Origin: Arachidicoccus ginsenosidivorans
Lineage (GTDB): Bacteria > Bacteroidota > Bacteroidia > Chitinophagales > Chitinophagaceae
Reading direction: 5' to 3'
Assembly (NCBI RefSeq): GCF_007971385.1
Contig: NZ_CP042434.1
Coordinates: 5,456,001 to 5,520,000 of the forward strand
Length of the DNA: 64,000 nucleotides
Below, piece after piece: positions 40,487 to 50,901 of the stretch (the first letter of the stretch is position 1; the number at the start of each line of letters is the position of its first letter). The notes below the pieces were generated by a model. That model was not told the DNA's origin, searched no databases, and saw only the letters and a program-made list of their open reading frames with translations. Position numbers and translations under genes: made by a program.

Positions 40487-40633
40487 GAGAGGAGTACCAG
40501 TATTTTTCATCTGGGTATCATTTTAGGTTACAGTTCAAACTGCCCTTTAAACACTGCGTAAGCCAAACTAAGGCATCAAAAAGGAATCAGGTACTTATTT
40601 CTATTTAAACAAGGCCTTAAAACAAAACCTGAT

Positions 40634-41628
40634 ATGAAAGAATTTTATTTATACGACGACCAACACAAGCCCCTTGAAATTAAGGCAGGATTCCCGACAG
40701 AGGAAATGGCCAAGTTAGGCTTCCCGGGCGCTGAAAAGTTTCATGTGATGGTTGGCAAGCTGCCACTGCTCTTTCAAACAATTAAAGTAGGTGAGGTGGA
40801 GATAGCTAATAGCGATTATTTGACGGCAGGTAACGGAAAATTGGAAGCAAAGTCGGAGGAGTCTTGTATAGAAATTCATTTTCTCTTGACCGGAGCGGTT
40901 CAAATTAACCTTAATGGCTTTGGCTGGACTTTACTCAAAGCCGGATCTCATAATTTAACTACTGTCCCTTCGGTCCATTCCGAAGTCTATTTTAAAACGA
41001 TACCCGCCTCTACTTTAGATATCCATATACCGGAAGCTAAGTTTACTTTACTTGTCGATAAATATCCCAAAATAGCCAGGTTATTAAAGGCCTTTAAAGA
41101 AAAGCAGGATGCGAATTTGAATGAACTTAGAATAAAAACCACTGCTTTAATGTTTCATTTGATTGTCCAGATAAGAATAGCATTAAGGGCTGGCCTTGAA
41201 AATGAGCCGTCCACCATAGAAATGGTTGAACGGCTCATTTGTATGGTCATTGAAGAAGATAATGGAGCGCCAGATAATAATTATACCTATGAAGAAATAG
41301 AAAAAATACACCTGGTTTATTTACAGTTAGGTATGCGCCTGGATGAAAAAGATACGCTTTCAAACAAATTAAAGAAAATCAAGATAAAAGCAGCTAAGTT
41401 TCGGGAAGGATTTAAACTGCTGTTTGGCTGCTTACCGCGTTATTATCTACAGGAAAAAAGACTGGAGAAAGCTTATAAACTGGCAACAGAGGATCGTGAG
41501 AAAACAATCAAAGGTATTGCCAATCTCTGTGGATATGATTCGAGCCGGTATTTAGCCAAAGCTTTTTTCAGCGTTACGGTATTAAATTAGCTGATATCTT
41601 GAAGCAAAATCGAGAAAAGAACAAGTAG
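40634..41628 (+). CDS. AraC-family transcriptional regulator, frame broken at 41573-41578
   Basis: About 331 aa when joined. The N-terminal part (KEFYLYDDQHKPLEIKAGFP) contains a cupin-like segment near residues 75-120 (CIEIHFLLTGAVQINLNGFG). The C-terminal HTH region has KAAKFREGFKLLFGCLPRYY, EKTIKGIANLCGYDSSRYLA. As printed it ends at 41590 in AKAFFSVTVLN. With a seventh T in the T6 run (41573-41578) it reads AKAFFQRYGIKLADILKQN, the normal AraC ending, and stops at 41628. Paired with small-family copy 3 upstream. Confidence 0.8.
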
Positions 41629-42004
41629 GATTTGATTTTCAACGATTTAAATTTTTTTTTAAGACTTTTTAAAGCACTCATAAAGGGGTACTTGGCGGAT
41701 TCAGGTTCAAAGAATAATTATGGAGCTTGATCATTTAAATTGATTACAGTAGCACATCTTTTCTGGCTCAGAAACTGGGCTATCATCCAGTAACTGATTA
41801 AAATTATAAATGATCTTAATCAGGTATTGGATGATGACTTGATTATGCTTGACGTTTCTCCATTTAAAATTTTTGTGGGGGAGGGAAATTAGGGCGGTTG
41901 ATTTTTAAAAATACCCGCTAAATATAATAATACAGGTTGGTATTATTTAAAGTTCCCAGCTGAATAAACAGCATTTTAATATTTACCCTCCGCCACAAAA
42001 CACC
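41629..42004. other. Intergenic region between convergent genes
   Basis: The block TTTGATTTTCAA ... TTTTTAAAGCAC (41635-41682) recurs near 43028-43071, so the 3' flank of the regulator gene may be duplicated there. No gene seen. Confidence 0.4.
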
Positions 42005-42531
42005 CTAAAGCAGACCACGATCTTTTAAAATTTTTCTAATATGTTCTTCTGTAGCTATTGTGCCTTCACCTTCGGCCTCTTCAATGATATTCACGTTAAT
42101 AATCCCGTCTGCTCCTACCCTTGCTGTTGATTGTATATCTTCCATAAGATCCATAACCTGGTGTTTTCCACAAAAGACTTTTTCATTTTGAGAATATACA
42201 TCGGACCTCCGTCTGCACATAGAGAACCTAGCCCAAATTCAACAAATTCTTCTTTTACCGCATTGGCTTTAAGCTTTTGAAATACGTCTTCTTCAGCCAA
42301 TTCAATAATAACGGGCTTAAGTATTACCATCATTCGTAAATAATGGCCATACACATCAAAATTCTTAGGAGGCATATCTGTTAGCAATTCCCTTACACCT
42401 GCAAAATATTGACGAAACTGGTCCATATTTTGAAAGGCCAACGGTTCATAGCTTTCACTGCCTTTGCTAAATAAAACAAATTCTAATCTCTCCATACGAG
42501 CCGCTAATAATAAAATCTTATTTTTATTCAT
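42005..42531 (-). CDS. Small protein of a local paralogous family (copy 4), frame broken near 42155
   Basis: The N-terminal part (42115-42531) starts MNKNKILLLAARMERLEFVL; the C-terminal part (42005-42220 frame) reads MDLMEDIQSTARVGADGIIN and ends HIRKILKDRGLL. They join as SFVENTRFMDLMEDIQ if one T is added in the TTA at 42154-42156. The match to copy 1 is clear (GFIEKYLALDIIEDIQSS; PKDILRQLGLL). About 175 aa joined. It is the only copy on the minus strand and has no AraC gene directly beside it. Confidence 0.6.
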
Positions 42532-43584
42532 AGAAAATAAAGATAAGGGTTTCGGATAAAATTTATTCTAAAATATGGAAAAAAAATAAATAAATTTTAA
42601 AAACGCTAATCAAGATCGCTTCAAAAATATCAGTCAAGGACCGCTCCAAGGTTTATATTAAGGCTTAGCTTTATCCAAATCTAACCTATACAACACGTGT
42701 ATTGTGGCGATTTTATTAGCAAGATAGGCTGCAAAAATATACGAATACGTCCTGCATTTTAATATTGAATAAAACTTATACCAGTAACACAAGAAAAATC
42801 ATACCATCCAATCTGAACAGCTAGCTGTTCAGATGTTCTATGCAGTATTTTCAGTACATATTCCAGTGTATTTAAGGACGCTAGGATTTACCATGCGGGC
42901 AATGTCTCTGTTTTTACAAGGCTTTGAGTATATGATTTTAGTTTTTATTAATCCACGTTTTTTTTAATCGTTATGAGCTTAAATTTTCTGATGGTTGAAA
43001 TAAAACCTAAGAAAACAATAAGGATAATTTGATTTTCAATTAGTTATCATTTTGTCTGGTTTTTTAAAGCACCTTTCAAGGTTGTTTAAACACTCCTATG
43101 GAGGTAGTTCTAAGATCATTTAGGTTCCTGGAGTTTTAGGACATTTGTATTGGAATTAGGGATAAGCATCTTACTGCAATTATAAACGAAACAAAAGTGC
43201 CCCGCAGCAGTAAACTAAGGTCACAGTAGCGGTAAAAGGAAGCAACAAGGCTTTGATGGCGGGATGGGCCTCAGGTAAAAGAAAGCCGGGTCGAGCAGAT
43301 CGAAGATTAATTGATCACTAAGCGAAAATAACTTGGACAATTACTAGTAGCAGGTAGCAAGGAGCTAGCTAGAGGAATGGAAGGAATTTCCAAACAACCG
43401 AAAAAACTAAAAAGACAGACAGCAAGCATCGAATAAAAAAGTTTTAATAGGTATTCCGTTGCAATTTTAATCAAAACGTTTGAACGTTTAAGCAACAATA
43501 ATGTATTACAACAAAAAGAGGGCAAGCAGCCTATTACAATTAGAAGACTTCAGTAAATCAATTAAGGGATCAAACGAGTTAAAA
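42532..43584. other. 1 kb intergenic region with a 24-bp palindrome
   Basis: No supported gene. It holds the palindrome at 42811-42834 and, near 43028-43071, a block similar to the 3' flank of the AraC gene at 41628, which may be debris of a lost regulator copy. Confidence 0.4.
42811..42834. repeat. Perfect 24-bp palindrome
   Basis: ATCTGAACAGCT directly followed by its exact complement AGCTGTTCAGAT, with no spacer. No gene starts nearby, so it may be a protein-binding or recombination site. Confidence 0.5.
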
Positions 43585-44057
43585 ATGAAAAAACAGCAGA
43601 CCATAAAGATAATAAGCATGCTTTTGATCCTACTGTGGGTGTATGCTGCTATGAGCAAGCTGATGGTTTTAATGTTTTTGCCTATCAGCTAGCTAAGCAG
43701 CCTCTTCCCTCCTGGTCCATGCCTATACTTCAATGGGCAATACCAACCGTTGAATTACTGGCGGTGGTGCTTTTAAGTTTCCCGAAATCCTTAAAGCAAG
43801 GTTTTATGCTGTCTTTTCTGCTGATGGTGGCATTTACGCTTTATGTGGGGTTTGGATTGGCCCATGTATATAGTAAAGTTCCATGTAGTTGTGGCGGCAT
43901 TTTAAATGGTGCTGGATGGCTAGAGCATCTGGTTTTTAATATTTGTTTTACCATTTTGGCCTTTTTAGGCTGGTGGTTGATTAGAAAAAATAATGAGGGC
44001 ACCTCAGACCGTTCTGGTAAGTATCCAGAACATAAAATAATTAAACAAGCGATCTAA
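43585..44057 (+). CDS. MauE/DoxX-like redox-associated membrane protein, frame broken near 43674
   Basis: Start MKKQQTIKIISMLLILLWVY (43585). The frames join as AAMSKLMGFNVFAYQLAKQP if the GG at 43674-43675 had three Gs. The joined protein of about 157 aa has four membrane helices (LILLWVYAAM, MPILQWAIPTVELLAVVLLS, MLSFLLMVAFTLYVGFGLA, LVFNICFTILAFLGWWLI) and a Cys pair CSCGGILNGAGWLEH. MauE-type proteins pass electrons to exported thioredoxin-like partners; the TlpA-like protein at 49328 is the likely partner here. Confidence 0.78.
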
Positions 44058-44139
44058 CCTTTTTAAAGATATTTTTTGCGCAAAAATCAGGCAAAGAACC
44101 CATCGCCTGAAATTAAAGTTGGGTTCAAAAATTAAAACA

Positions 44140-44514
44140 ATGTCAACTATGACAATTTCATCTAAATTCCTGACCGTCCTTGCAATCTTGGGCGGCACAG
44201 TACTGGCCGGTCTTACCAGTGGTTTTACAACAGCAAAAGACCCAGATCCGACTTATTTCTTTGAACATGTGCCGGGCACAGAAGTATCTAACCCCTCAAA
44301 CTGGACACTTTCGCCAGATAGAACGGGGTGCGATGGTGAGGATAAAAGTTGTAAGATTGAGTTAGCAGCGGATTATGTGGAGGTAACAGCTACTCAGACA
44401 ATTATCGATTCAACAATTTTGCCTCAATTGCCAACAACCATGTCGCAGGCTTTATTTGAAGTTCCTGATGCCACTTCTGGTGTATACGAACACATATATA
44501 ACCAGGATCAATAG
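44140..44514 (+). CDS. Small exported protein (DUF6520-like)
   Basis: About 124 aa from the ATG at 44140 (MSTMTISSKFLTVLAILGGT). A signal peptide (FLTVLAILGGTVLAGLTSGF) is followed by a short polar domain with a Cys pair (RTGCDGEDKSCKIELA). Small proteins of this type commonly sit between MauE-like genes and SusC/SusD genes in this phylum. The function is unknown; the family assignment rests on size, signal peptide and position. A terminator follows. Confidence 0.6.
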   Translation: MSTMTISSKFLTVLAILGGTVLAGLTSGFTTAKDPDPTYFFEHVPGTEVSNPSNWTLSPDRTGCDGEDKSCKIELAADYVEVTATQTIIDSTILPQLPTTMSQALFEVPDATSGVYEHIYNQDQ

Positions 44515-44535
44515 CTCGGATGCCAGGAATAAAGA

Positions 44536-44565
44536 AGCCTGCCGTTAAACTCGGCAGGCTTTTTA
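44536..44565. terminator. Bidirectional rho-independent terminator
   Basis: AGCCTGCCG, loop TTAAACT, CGGCAGGCT, then TTTT; on the other strand the stem is followed by TTCTTTATT. It lies between the convergent exported-protein gene and the susD-like gene. Confidence 0.85.
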
Positions 44566-44571
44566 GTAGTT

Positions 44572-45954
44572 TTATTGTGGATTCTGTTGCATGCCTGTAA
44601 GGCTTAAAAGGTCTGTTGCTAATGGCAGTGCAAAACGATTGTCATTGGGAGACAGTATATATGATTTCCCTTCTATTTGCCGTCTAATACTAATATTTGC
44701 CCCTTCAAGATTTAGGCGTTTAATATCCATCCACCTCAATCCCCTAAATACGAGTTCTTTTCTGCGCTCCTTTAATATCAGCTTCAAGGCTTCGGCTTGT
44801 GAACTAGCGGTGAATGGCTTGAAAGCGCCAGTTTTCCACCTTTTGATAAGGAGCTTGTTTAAATCATTCATTGCATCCTCTACCTGGTTATTTCTAGCTT
44901 CACATTCCGCCTTTACTAAATACATTTCATCTGTGGCAATACCAGTAAAGTAAACACTGCGACCTTTATAACTACCGTAGAAATGAGCGCTATTTCCTTC
45001 TGGCGGAGAAAAATATACCACTTTTCTTAAATCGCTAGCTTGATAACTGTTATATAACAAAGTATCCACGGAAGCATGCTTGTTATTAACAGAGGAAAAG
45101 GCACTCAAACCTATATAATTTATATGTATTATTTCTTTATTTTGATCAGGTATGGGGTAAATATTGGTCATATCCACATCATTAGGATCATTAAAATCCA
45201 TTAATTTACTATTAAATTGTAGGCACTTATTGGCATAAGCCAAGGCACTGTCATATAGTCGCATCGACAAATAAGCCCTCGACAAATAACCATATACTGC
45301 CGCTTTAGTTGGTCGAGTTAAATACTCAACAGTATTAGGCATAAAAGAGAGTGAACTTTTTAAATCCTGAAGTACTCTTTGATAGGATTCTTCCACACTT
45401 GCTCTCTTGGAGGGCACATTAAAATCAGAACCTAACCTCAAAACAATACCTAAATCCTGTTTTGCCGTTTCTTTGTTATAAGCTTTGGAAAACAGCCACG
45501 AAAGTTCTAGAAATGATAACCCTCTAAAAAATAATGCATCACCCTTGAGATAATCCCAGGCATCAGCATTCAGCGAAGTTCTTTTAATTTTTGTTAATTG
45601 GTCCAAACAAAGATTGGCATTATAGACTAAAAAATAAATATCAGGCCAATCAAATCCATAATTATAGTCACTTTGCCCCGCCAGGTCCCAAATATATGCC
45701 TCCCTACAATATACAGAGACGGCATTATACTCTTCTGGCGTTAGAAAGTAATCATCTGCAGAAGCCAAACCTATTGAAGGGCTTGAACCATTCATATATT
45801 GTCCATTATCCAATATTGCCTGCAAGGCTGGCAGGTTGTCAGGTACTACTAATTTGTCATCAGATTTGGCTTCCAGGTACTTTTTACAACTTGAGGCAAA
45901 AAATGAAGCCATTAGCGTAATACAAATAACAATAAATTTCATAATCTTATACAT
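44572..45954 (-). CDS. SusD/RagB-family outer-membrane nutrient-binding lipoprotein
   Basis: 460 aa. Signal peptide with lipobox FFASSCKKYLEAK (cysteine 23). TPR-like helices follow: FRGLSFLELSWLFSKAYN, AVYGYLSRAYLSMRLYDSAL, and the C-terminal signature ILKERRKELVFRGLRWMDIKRL. It binds the nutrient and lids the SusC-like transporter encoded 20 bases upstream. The substrate is unknown; no glycoside hydrolase lies nearby, so a peptide or other ligand is possible. The frame is intact. Confidence 0.92.
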   Translation of the reverse strand: MYKIMKFIVICITLMASFFASSCKKYLEAKSDDKLVVPDNLPALQAILDNGQYMNGSSPSIGLASADDYFLTPEEYNAVSVYCREAYIWDLAGQSDYNYGFDWPDIYFLVYNANLCLDQLTKIKRTSLNADAWDYLKGDALFFRGLSFLELSWLFSKAYNKETAKQDLGIVLRLGSDFNVPSKRASVEESYQRVLQDLKSSLSFMPNTVEYLTRPTKAAVYGYLSRAYLSMRLYDSALAYANKCLQFNSKLMDFNDPNDVDMTNIYPIPDQNKEIIHINYIGLSAFSSVNNKHASVDTLLYNSYQASDLRKVVYFSPPEGNSAHFYGSYKGRSVYFTGIATDEMYLVKAECEARNNQVEDAMNDLNKLLIKRWKTGAFKPFTASSQAEALKLILKERRKELVFRGLRWMDIKRLNLEGANISIRRQIEGKSYILSPNDNRFALPLATDLLSLTGMQQNPQ

Positions 45955-45973
45955 AATAATATGTTTTAATAAA

Positions 45974-48900
45974 TTAAAAATTTGCTCTCAAACCGAAGGT
46001 GAGAGAATAGGTGCTTGGAATACCTGTTGGGTTAGCAGGATCAAGATGATCTTTGTTTGCTCTCCATAAGATTCCTAAATTGCTCGCAATAATATAAAGC
46101 TGCATCGTGGAGAAATTGAGTCGTTTCATCAGGCGATTCTCTTTAAAGTCATAAGAGAGATTGATAAATTGCAACCGTATATTATCACCTTTGTCCACAT
46201 TCACGGAGGACATTTGATAGAAATTTTCACCTGCCGAGTTTACTGGATAAACCATGGAAGGAATATTGGTGGTTAATTCATCACCAGGTTTTTGCCACCT
46301 TTTAGTGTAGAGTCCGTAATCAGTACCACTTTTAAAAAGTGCAGCGTAGCTAAGGCCCTGTTTTCTGAAGAAAAAGTCCAGATTATAGTTGATAGCTGCG
46401 GTGAGGGAAAACCCTTTCCAGGTTATCGTATTATTGATGGAACCAAAATATTTAGGCATGAACTGTCCATCATAGACTAGGCTATCAATACTGGTCGCAT
46501 TAAGGCTTATTGCATTATAATCCGTACTCAATTCCCCGTTAACATATCCTTGTGGCTGCCCCTGATTATTTAAGCCGCCCCATTTGTAACTTAATAAAGC
46601 ATAAACAGGCTTCCCTTCCTTTGGTGAAATAGAACTCCCCCAAGTAGGCACATAAACAGCCCCACTGGTATTATAATATTTGGTAACTTCATCGGTGTTG
46701 TAGTTAAAGAGGAAATCTGTCGTCCACCGGAATTCTTTATTGATATTTAAAGATCGCAGTTGCAAATCCACGCCTCTACCAATCATATTTGCCACATTTT
46801 TGTAAGGGTTCTGGCATGCCCATATGTAGTATAATCATATGGGGATGGTCCATACAAATCTGTGCCTTTTTTGTGATAATAGGCAACAGAACCGGAAATC
46901 AGATCTTTTTCAATCTAAAATCAACTCCTAGATTTAACATTCCTGTCTTTTCCCAACGCAAGGAAGGGTTGTTGAGGGTAATAACCCTTGCATTTGCATA
47001 ATAAGAATAGTAATAATCAGCAGATCCCATTTTCGCGATTGGGACAGCTGATTTACTTAGGTCTACATTGCCGCTAAATCCGTAGGTCAACCTTAATTTT
47101 AGGTAAGATAAAATCTCGGATTTGTAAAATTTTTCATTGGAGATATTCCATGCAAGGCCCGCGGACCATAAAGGGCTCCACTTATCATTGGTGGATACAC
47201 CAAAAATATTAGAGGCGTCTTTTCTAACACTGGCTGAGACAGTATATAGGCGGCGCCAGCTGTAGGCTGCATTCCCATATATAGATACATAACGGTTTAG
47301 TGTATGGGTAAGGCTACCACCGCTAGGTATGCTGCCGGAACCTCCTGTATATTTGGGATACTGGTTTGTAGGATCAACTCCTTCATAGCTTAATGGATCT
47401 TCATAATACCCATAAAACAAATTACCACTACCATGATTATCTGCCTGTCTTACCTCCCAACCTGCAATGGCATTAATATTACTATTATCAGCCCAATCGT
47501 GGTTAAAATTTAATTGTGCCCTGAAATTATAGGAAGTCGTGTATTTGTCAGTAGTGTTCAATATATTACCAACAGGAACAATATGAGTCACTTTACCAGT
47601 TTCTGGATCGATTTGAGTATAAGTGTTAATCAAATCCCTGGTATGATAACTGGCCGTGTCATACATGACATTTTGCGTTGTTTGTTGCTTTTGGTACTGG
47701 TATTTGAGGCTGATACCTAAATCTTTGTAGAATTTATAGTCTATGGCAGCATTGGCCACAAATTCTTGCCGATTGGTTGTAGCATATTGATGTTTATAAT
47801 CTTCTAACGGGTAATATTTCCAGTTCAGGAGTTTACCGCCACCTGCGGTGTCGGTATAGGCTCCCAGCCATGCCATATCTATGGGCAAGGCATTACCGTC
47901 TTTATCGGCAAATTGAAGATAGGGCACTTTTTACCATTAATAGCTATTGAATTGTAGGTAGGTTTACCTGTTTCTGTCTTACTGTCCGTAAAATATACAC
48001 CTACCTGTAAACTTAGATTTTTGAAGGGTTTGTAAGTATTTGTAAAATGCAGGTTTAATTTATGAGATGGTGCATCATAAGTATTGATTGATTTGTCCAG
48101 GCTTGCTCCGAAGTTATAGGCAATATCCTGTCTACCCCCTCTGATATTTAAGGAGTATTGCTGTGTTTGTGCAGGTTGAATGAAGTACTTATTATACTCA
48201 TCCCTGGTATCGATTGCTTTTAGTGCATTAATCTGCTTGGCAGAATCCTCCGCAGAAATAAGACCATTAGCTTTATCTACAAATATTTGCACTGCAGGGG
48301 TTAATGGGTAATGCCGCCTGATCGAATTTGTAATGGCTCCATTAAAGTAGCCCTGTCTGTACAAAAATTGCTCTACATCTATGTAATCTGACGAGGAAAT
48401 GGTCGGTTGTGCGTACAGATCTGGCTTGGGGACTATAATAGCATTGACACTGGCCTCAATTTTTAGTTTTTGTCCTAAATGGCCCTTTTTGGTGGTAATA
48501 ACAATGACACCATTACCAGCTCGAGCTCCCCAGATACTGGTGGCTGCCGCATCCTTCAAAACGGTGATATTTTGGACGTCATTGGGGTTGATGTTATTGA
48601 TATCCCCTTCATAAATGAAATTGTCCACCACAATTAATACGTCCTTGGAGGCGCTGATGGTGCTGATACCTCTGACAGTAAGGGTGGTTGTTATAGGCGG
48701 ATTCACCAGTACCCCACTTGCAACGCCATTTAGGCGTTGCAAAATATTGGAACCCGCCTGTAAATTGAGGGTTTTATTGTCAATGAAGTCATAAGCTCCG
48801 GTGGATCTTTCTTTGGGTACCTGCTGGTACCCTGTATTGACTTCTACATCATGGAGGCCATTAATGGACTGTTCTAAAACAATTTTTAAATAGCCTGTAC

Positions 48901-49156
48901 TTTTGCTTACAGGTATCTTTTGTGTCAAATACCCAGTATAAGATATGATAAGGGTATCCGGGAGGCGATTTATCTTAATGGTAAAGCCTGACTCCTGGTT
49001 TACGGTGTATGCATAACCTGAGGCCTCTTGAATAATGGCTCCAGTTAAAATATGCCCTTTTGAATCTGAAACCTGGCCTTTAATGGTGGATTTTGACTGG
49101 GCAATTAAAGTGGCCATACCCAATAAATTTAATAGTACGAATAGCAGTATTTTCAT
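45974..49156 (-). CDS. SusC/RagA-family TonB-dependent transporter, three frame breaks
   Basis: About 1,060 aa when joined. Signal peptide (KILLFVLLNLLGMATLIAQ), a carboxypeptidase-regulatory-like domain (TIKGQVSDSKGHILTGAIIQ), the plug with VRGISTISASKDVLIVVDNF and ITVLKDAAATSIWGARAGNG, and a barrel ending TYSLTFGLRANF. The breaks lie in short A-runs (read as T on the plus strand) at 47928-47932, 46906-46910 and 46797-46801; one extra base at each gives INGKKVPYLQF, FRLKKDLISGS and TLTKNVANMIG. It imports a ligand captured by the SusD-like partner downstream. Confidence 0.88.
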
Positions 49157-49327
49157 ATGAATATTTAAATTAATTTAATTAATAAAACAAGTTTTAGAAG
49201 ACTTCGATTTACCAAAAGAATGATCTCCTGCTGGCCAAAGTTTATTGGCTTACATATCGTTATACATGTAATTGGCAGTATTCTTAAATAGGCTGCCTAT
49301 TCTTTACCTTGGATTCTTAATTCCCTC

Positions 49328-49954
49328 CTACTCTGCTATTTTAAGTATTTTAAGGAAATCAAACTTCGGTCTAGGGAATCCATACATATTTGCCGGCCAG
49401 TTTTGCTTTTTCATACGGGCATGCTCGGTATCTATTTGGTTTAGTATATCTGTAATGGTAGCCTGATTAATAAATTTATCACTGGTTTGGGCCAATACCT
49501 TACCATTTGGTGAAATCCATACGTAATGGGGTATGTATTTAAACTTGAATAGCCTGCGAAGTAGCCGGTCATGTGTCACGATTGGCATGGAGAGATGCAT
49601 ATTGTGAGTGCTATCCCAGGTATGGAAGAATTTATTGACTTTTTCGGTTCCATCAAACGTTACTAAAATGAATTGTAATTTCCCGGCATTGGCTTTCTGT
49701 AGTGCTTCTTCTTTAGGGAACATGGCAATGCAGGGGCCACAGTGTGTGGTCCAGAAGTCCAGTATAATGAGTTTATTACTGAAAGACGATAAACTTGCAA
49801 CGGTGTCCTGATAGTTGATGACGTTGGTTAATGGTAAATCAGGGATTCGGTCGTTGATGTCGAAGGGTTTAATACTGATTTTTTGGGATTGAGCGCTCAT
49901 GGCGAGCATGGCTCCGCCTATAAGGCATAAAAGCTTTTTCATATGTCTTGACAA
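49328..49954 (-). CDS. Exported thioredoxin-like protein (TlpA/ResA type)
   Basis: 208 aa (ATG at 49942 is an equally good start). Signal peptide LLCLIGGAMLAMSAQSQ, then the thioredoxin fold: LSSFSNKLIILDFWTTHCGP with the active-site CGPC at residues about 91-94, FILVTFDG, and IPHYVWISPNGKVLAQT with the cis-Pro region. It acts as a thiol reductant in the envelope. It lies upstream of the SusC/SusD genes in the same orientation, and together with the MauE-like protein suggests redox handling linked to this uptake system. Confidence 0.85.
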   Translation of the reverse strand: MSRHMKKLLCLIGGAMLAMSAQSQKISIKPFDINDRIPDLPLTNVINYQDTVASLSSFSNKLIILDFWTTHCGPCIAMFPKEEALQKANAGKLQFILVTFDGTEKVNKFFHTWDSTHNMHLSMPIVTHDRLLRRLFKFKYIPHYVWISPNGKVLAQTSDKFINQATITDILNQIDTEHARMKKQNWPANMYGFPRPKFDFLKILKIAE

Positions 49955-50124
49955 TTTTAAAATGTGAAATCGAATTTTATATATTGATAGTTTATACCCG
50001 ATTAAGAACCATATAGTCTGAATGGCATACTTTCTCCTGTTAATGGCTCTTAATAATTACAATATAATAGTATTACATTACAATATTATTATAATTTACT
50101 ACAACAAAATAACAACCAAATAAT

Positions 50125-50161
50125 CATTTTACAAAATTAAATTTAGAAATTTTGTAAAATG
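50125..50161. promoter_or_regulatory. 14-bp inverted repeat on the HTH gene start codon
   Basis: CATTTTACAAAATT (50125-50138), nine bases, AATTTTGTAAAATG (50148-50161). The right arm ends in the ATG of the HTH gene itself, which suggests autoregulation at the start codon. It is unrelated in sequence to the TGTTTC-N7-GAAACA sites but placed the same way. Confidence 0.6.
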
Positions 50162-50515
50162 GAAGTACATATAGGTGAAATCATTAAAGAGTTAGCAAAA
50201 ACTAACAATAAAGAAACAACAGATATAGCCAACTACTTATCTACTTCTGTTTCAAATATTTATAGTATTTATAATAGGGAGACTATAGATGTAGATAAAC
50301 TTAAAATTCTCTCAGAATATTTTAAGGTCAATCTATTTAAATACTACCTTGAAAGTGAACCATTGAAAGCAATTGCCGATAGTGAAATTAATCAATTAAA
50401 AAATGAAATTGCTATTTTAAAAAAACAGATTATAGAAAAGGAAGAAACGATTAAAGACAAGAAAAATATAATTGCTTTTCTTGAGGAAAAATTGAACAAA
50501 ATGAATTCTGGATAA
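50159..50515 (+). CDS. Small HTH protein with C-terminal coiled coil
   Basis: 118 aa. Residues about 8-60 look like an XRE/Cro-type HTH (IIKELAKTNNKETTDIANYL, TSVSNIYSIYNRETIDVDKL). Residues 70-115 are a Lys/Glu coiled coil (INQLKNEIAILKKQIIEKEE) for dimerisation. It probably binds the palindrome overlapping its start codon. It points away from the TlpA gene; whether it controls the SusC/SusD unit or the polysaccharide cluster at 50.9 kb is not known. Confidence 0.7.
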   Translation: MEVHIGEIIKELAKTNNKETTDIANYLSTSVSNIYSIYNRETIDVDKLKILSEYFKVNLFKYYLESEPLKAIADSEINQLKNEIAILKKQIIEKEETIKDKKNIIAFLEEKLNKMNSG

Positions 50516-50901
50516 ATTGGAAAATGAAGAAAACAGCGAGGTTTACTTTAAATTAAGTGTTTCAATACCAGTATAGAAGATACCACTTTAACGGCAAAAA
50601 CGGACACACTCTTCTGAACCACTTACTACACGATTATCCTAAAGCATGTTTTTTTGGCTAATTCCTTTAGATTTTCAGTGGTTCGATTTACAACACGTAA
50701 AGAACCTAAGTCGCGCGTCTTGGCGGCAAACAGTTGACTTGCTTTATTATAGAAGCAAGGGTAGCAAATCTAAAATTATGTTTACAATGAATTATGAACC
50801 AATTAAAATAAGCCCTCCTGTAGCAAAGAGTGTATAAAAAAAGAGATTAGTAAAATTGAGTAAAAAAGAGAAGTACCATTTTATATCGGAAATGTTATAG
50901 T
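50516..50901. other. Intergenic region between convergent units
   Basis: The open frame at 50646-50837 has weak coding character and no recognisable family. Nothing else seen. Confidence 0.35.

Noticed and set aside
50646..50837. 63-codon plus-strand frame
   Set aside because: No family, no promoter, and an unusual amino-acid mix; nothing supports it.
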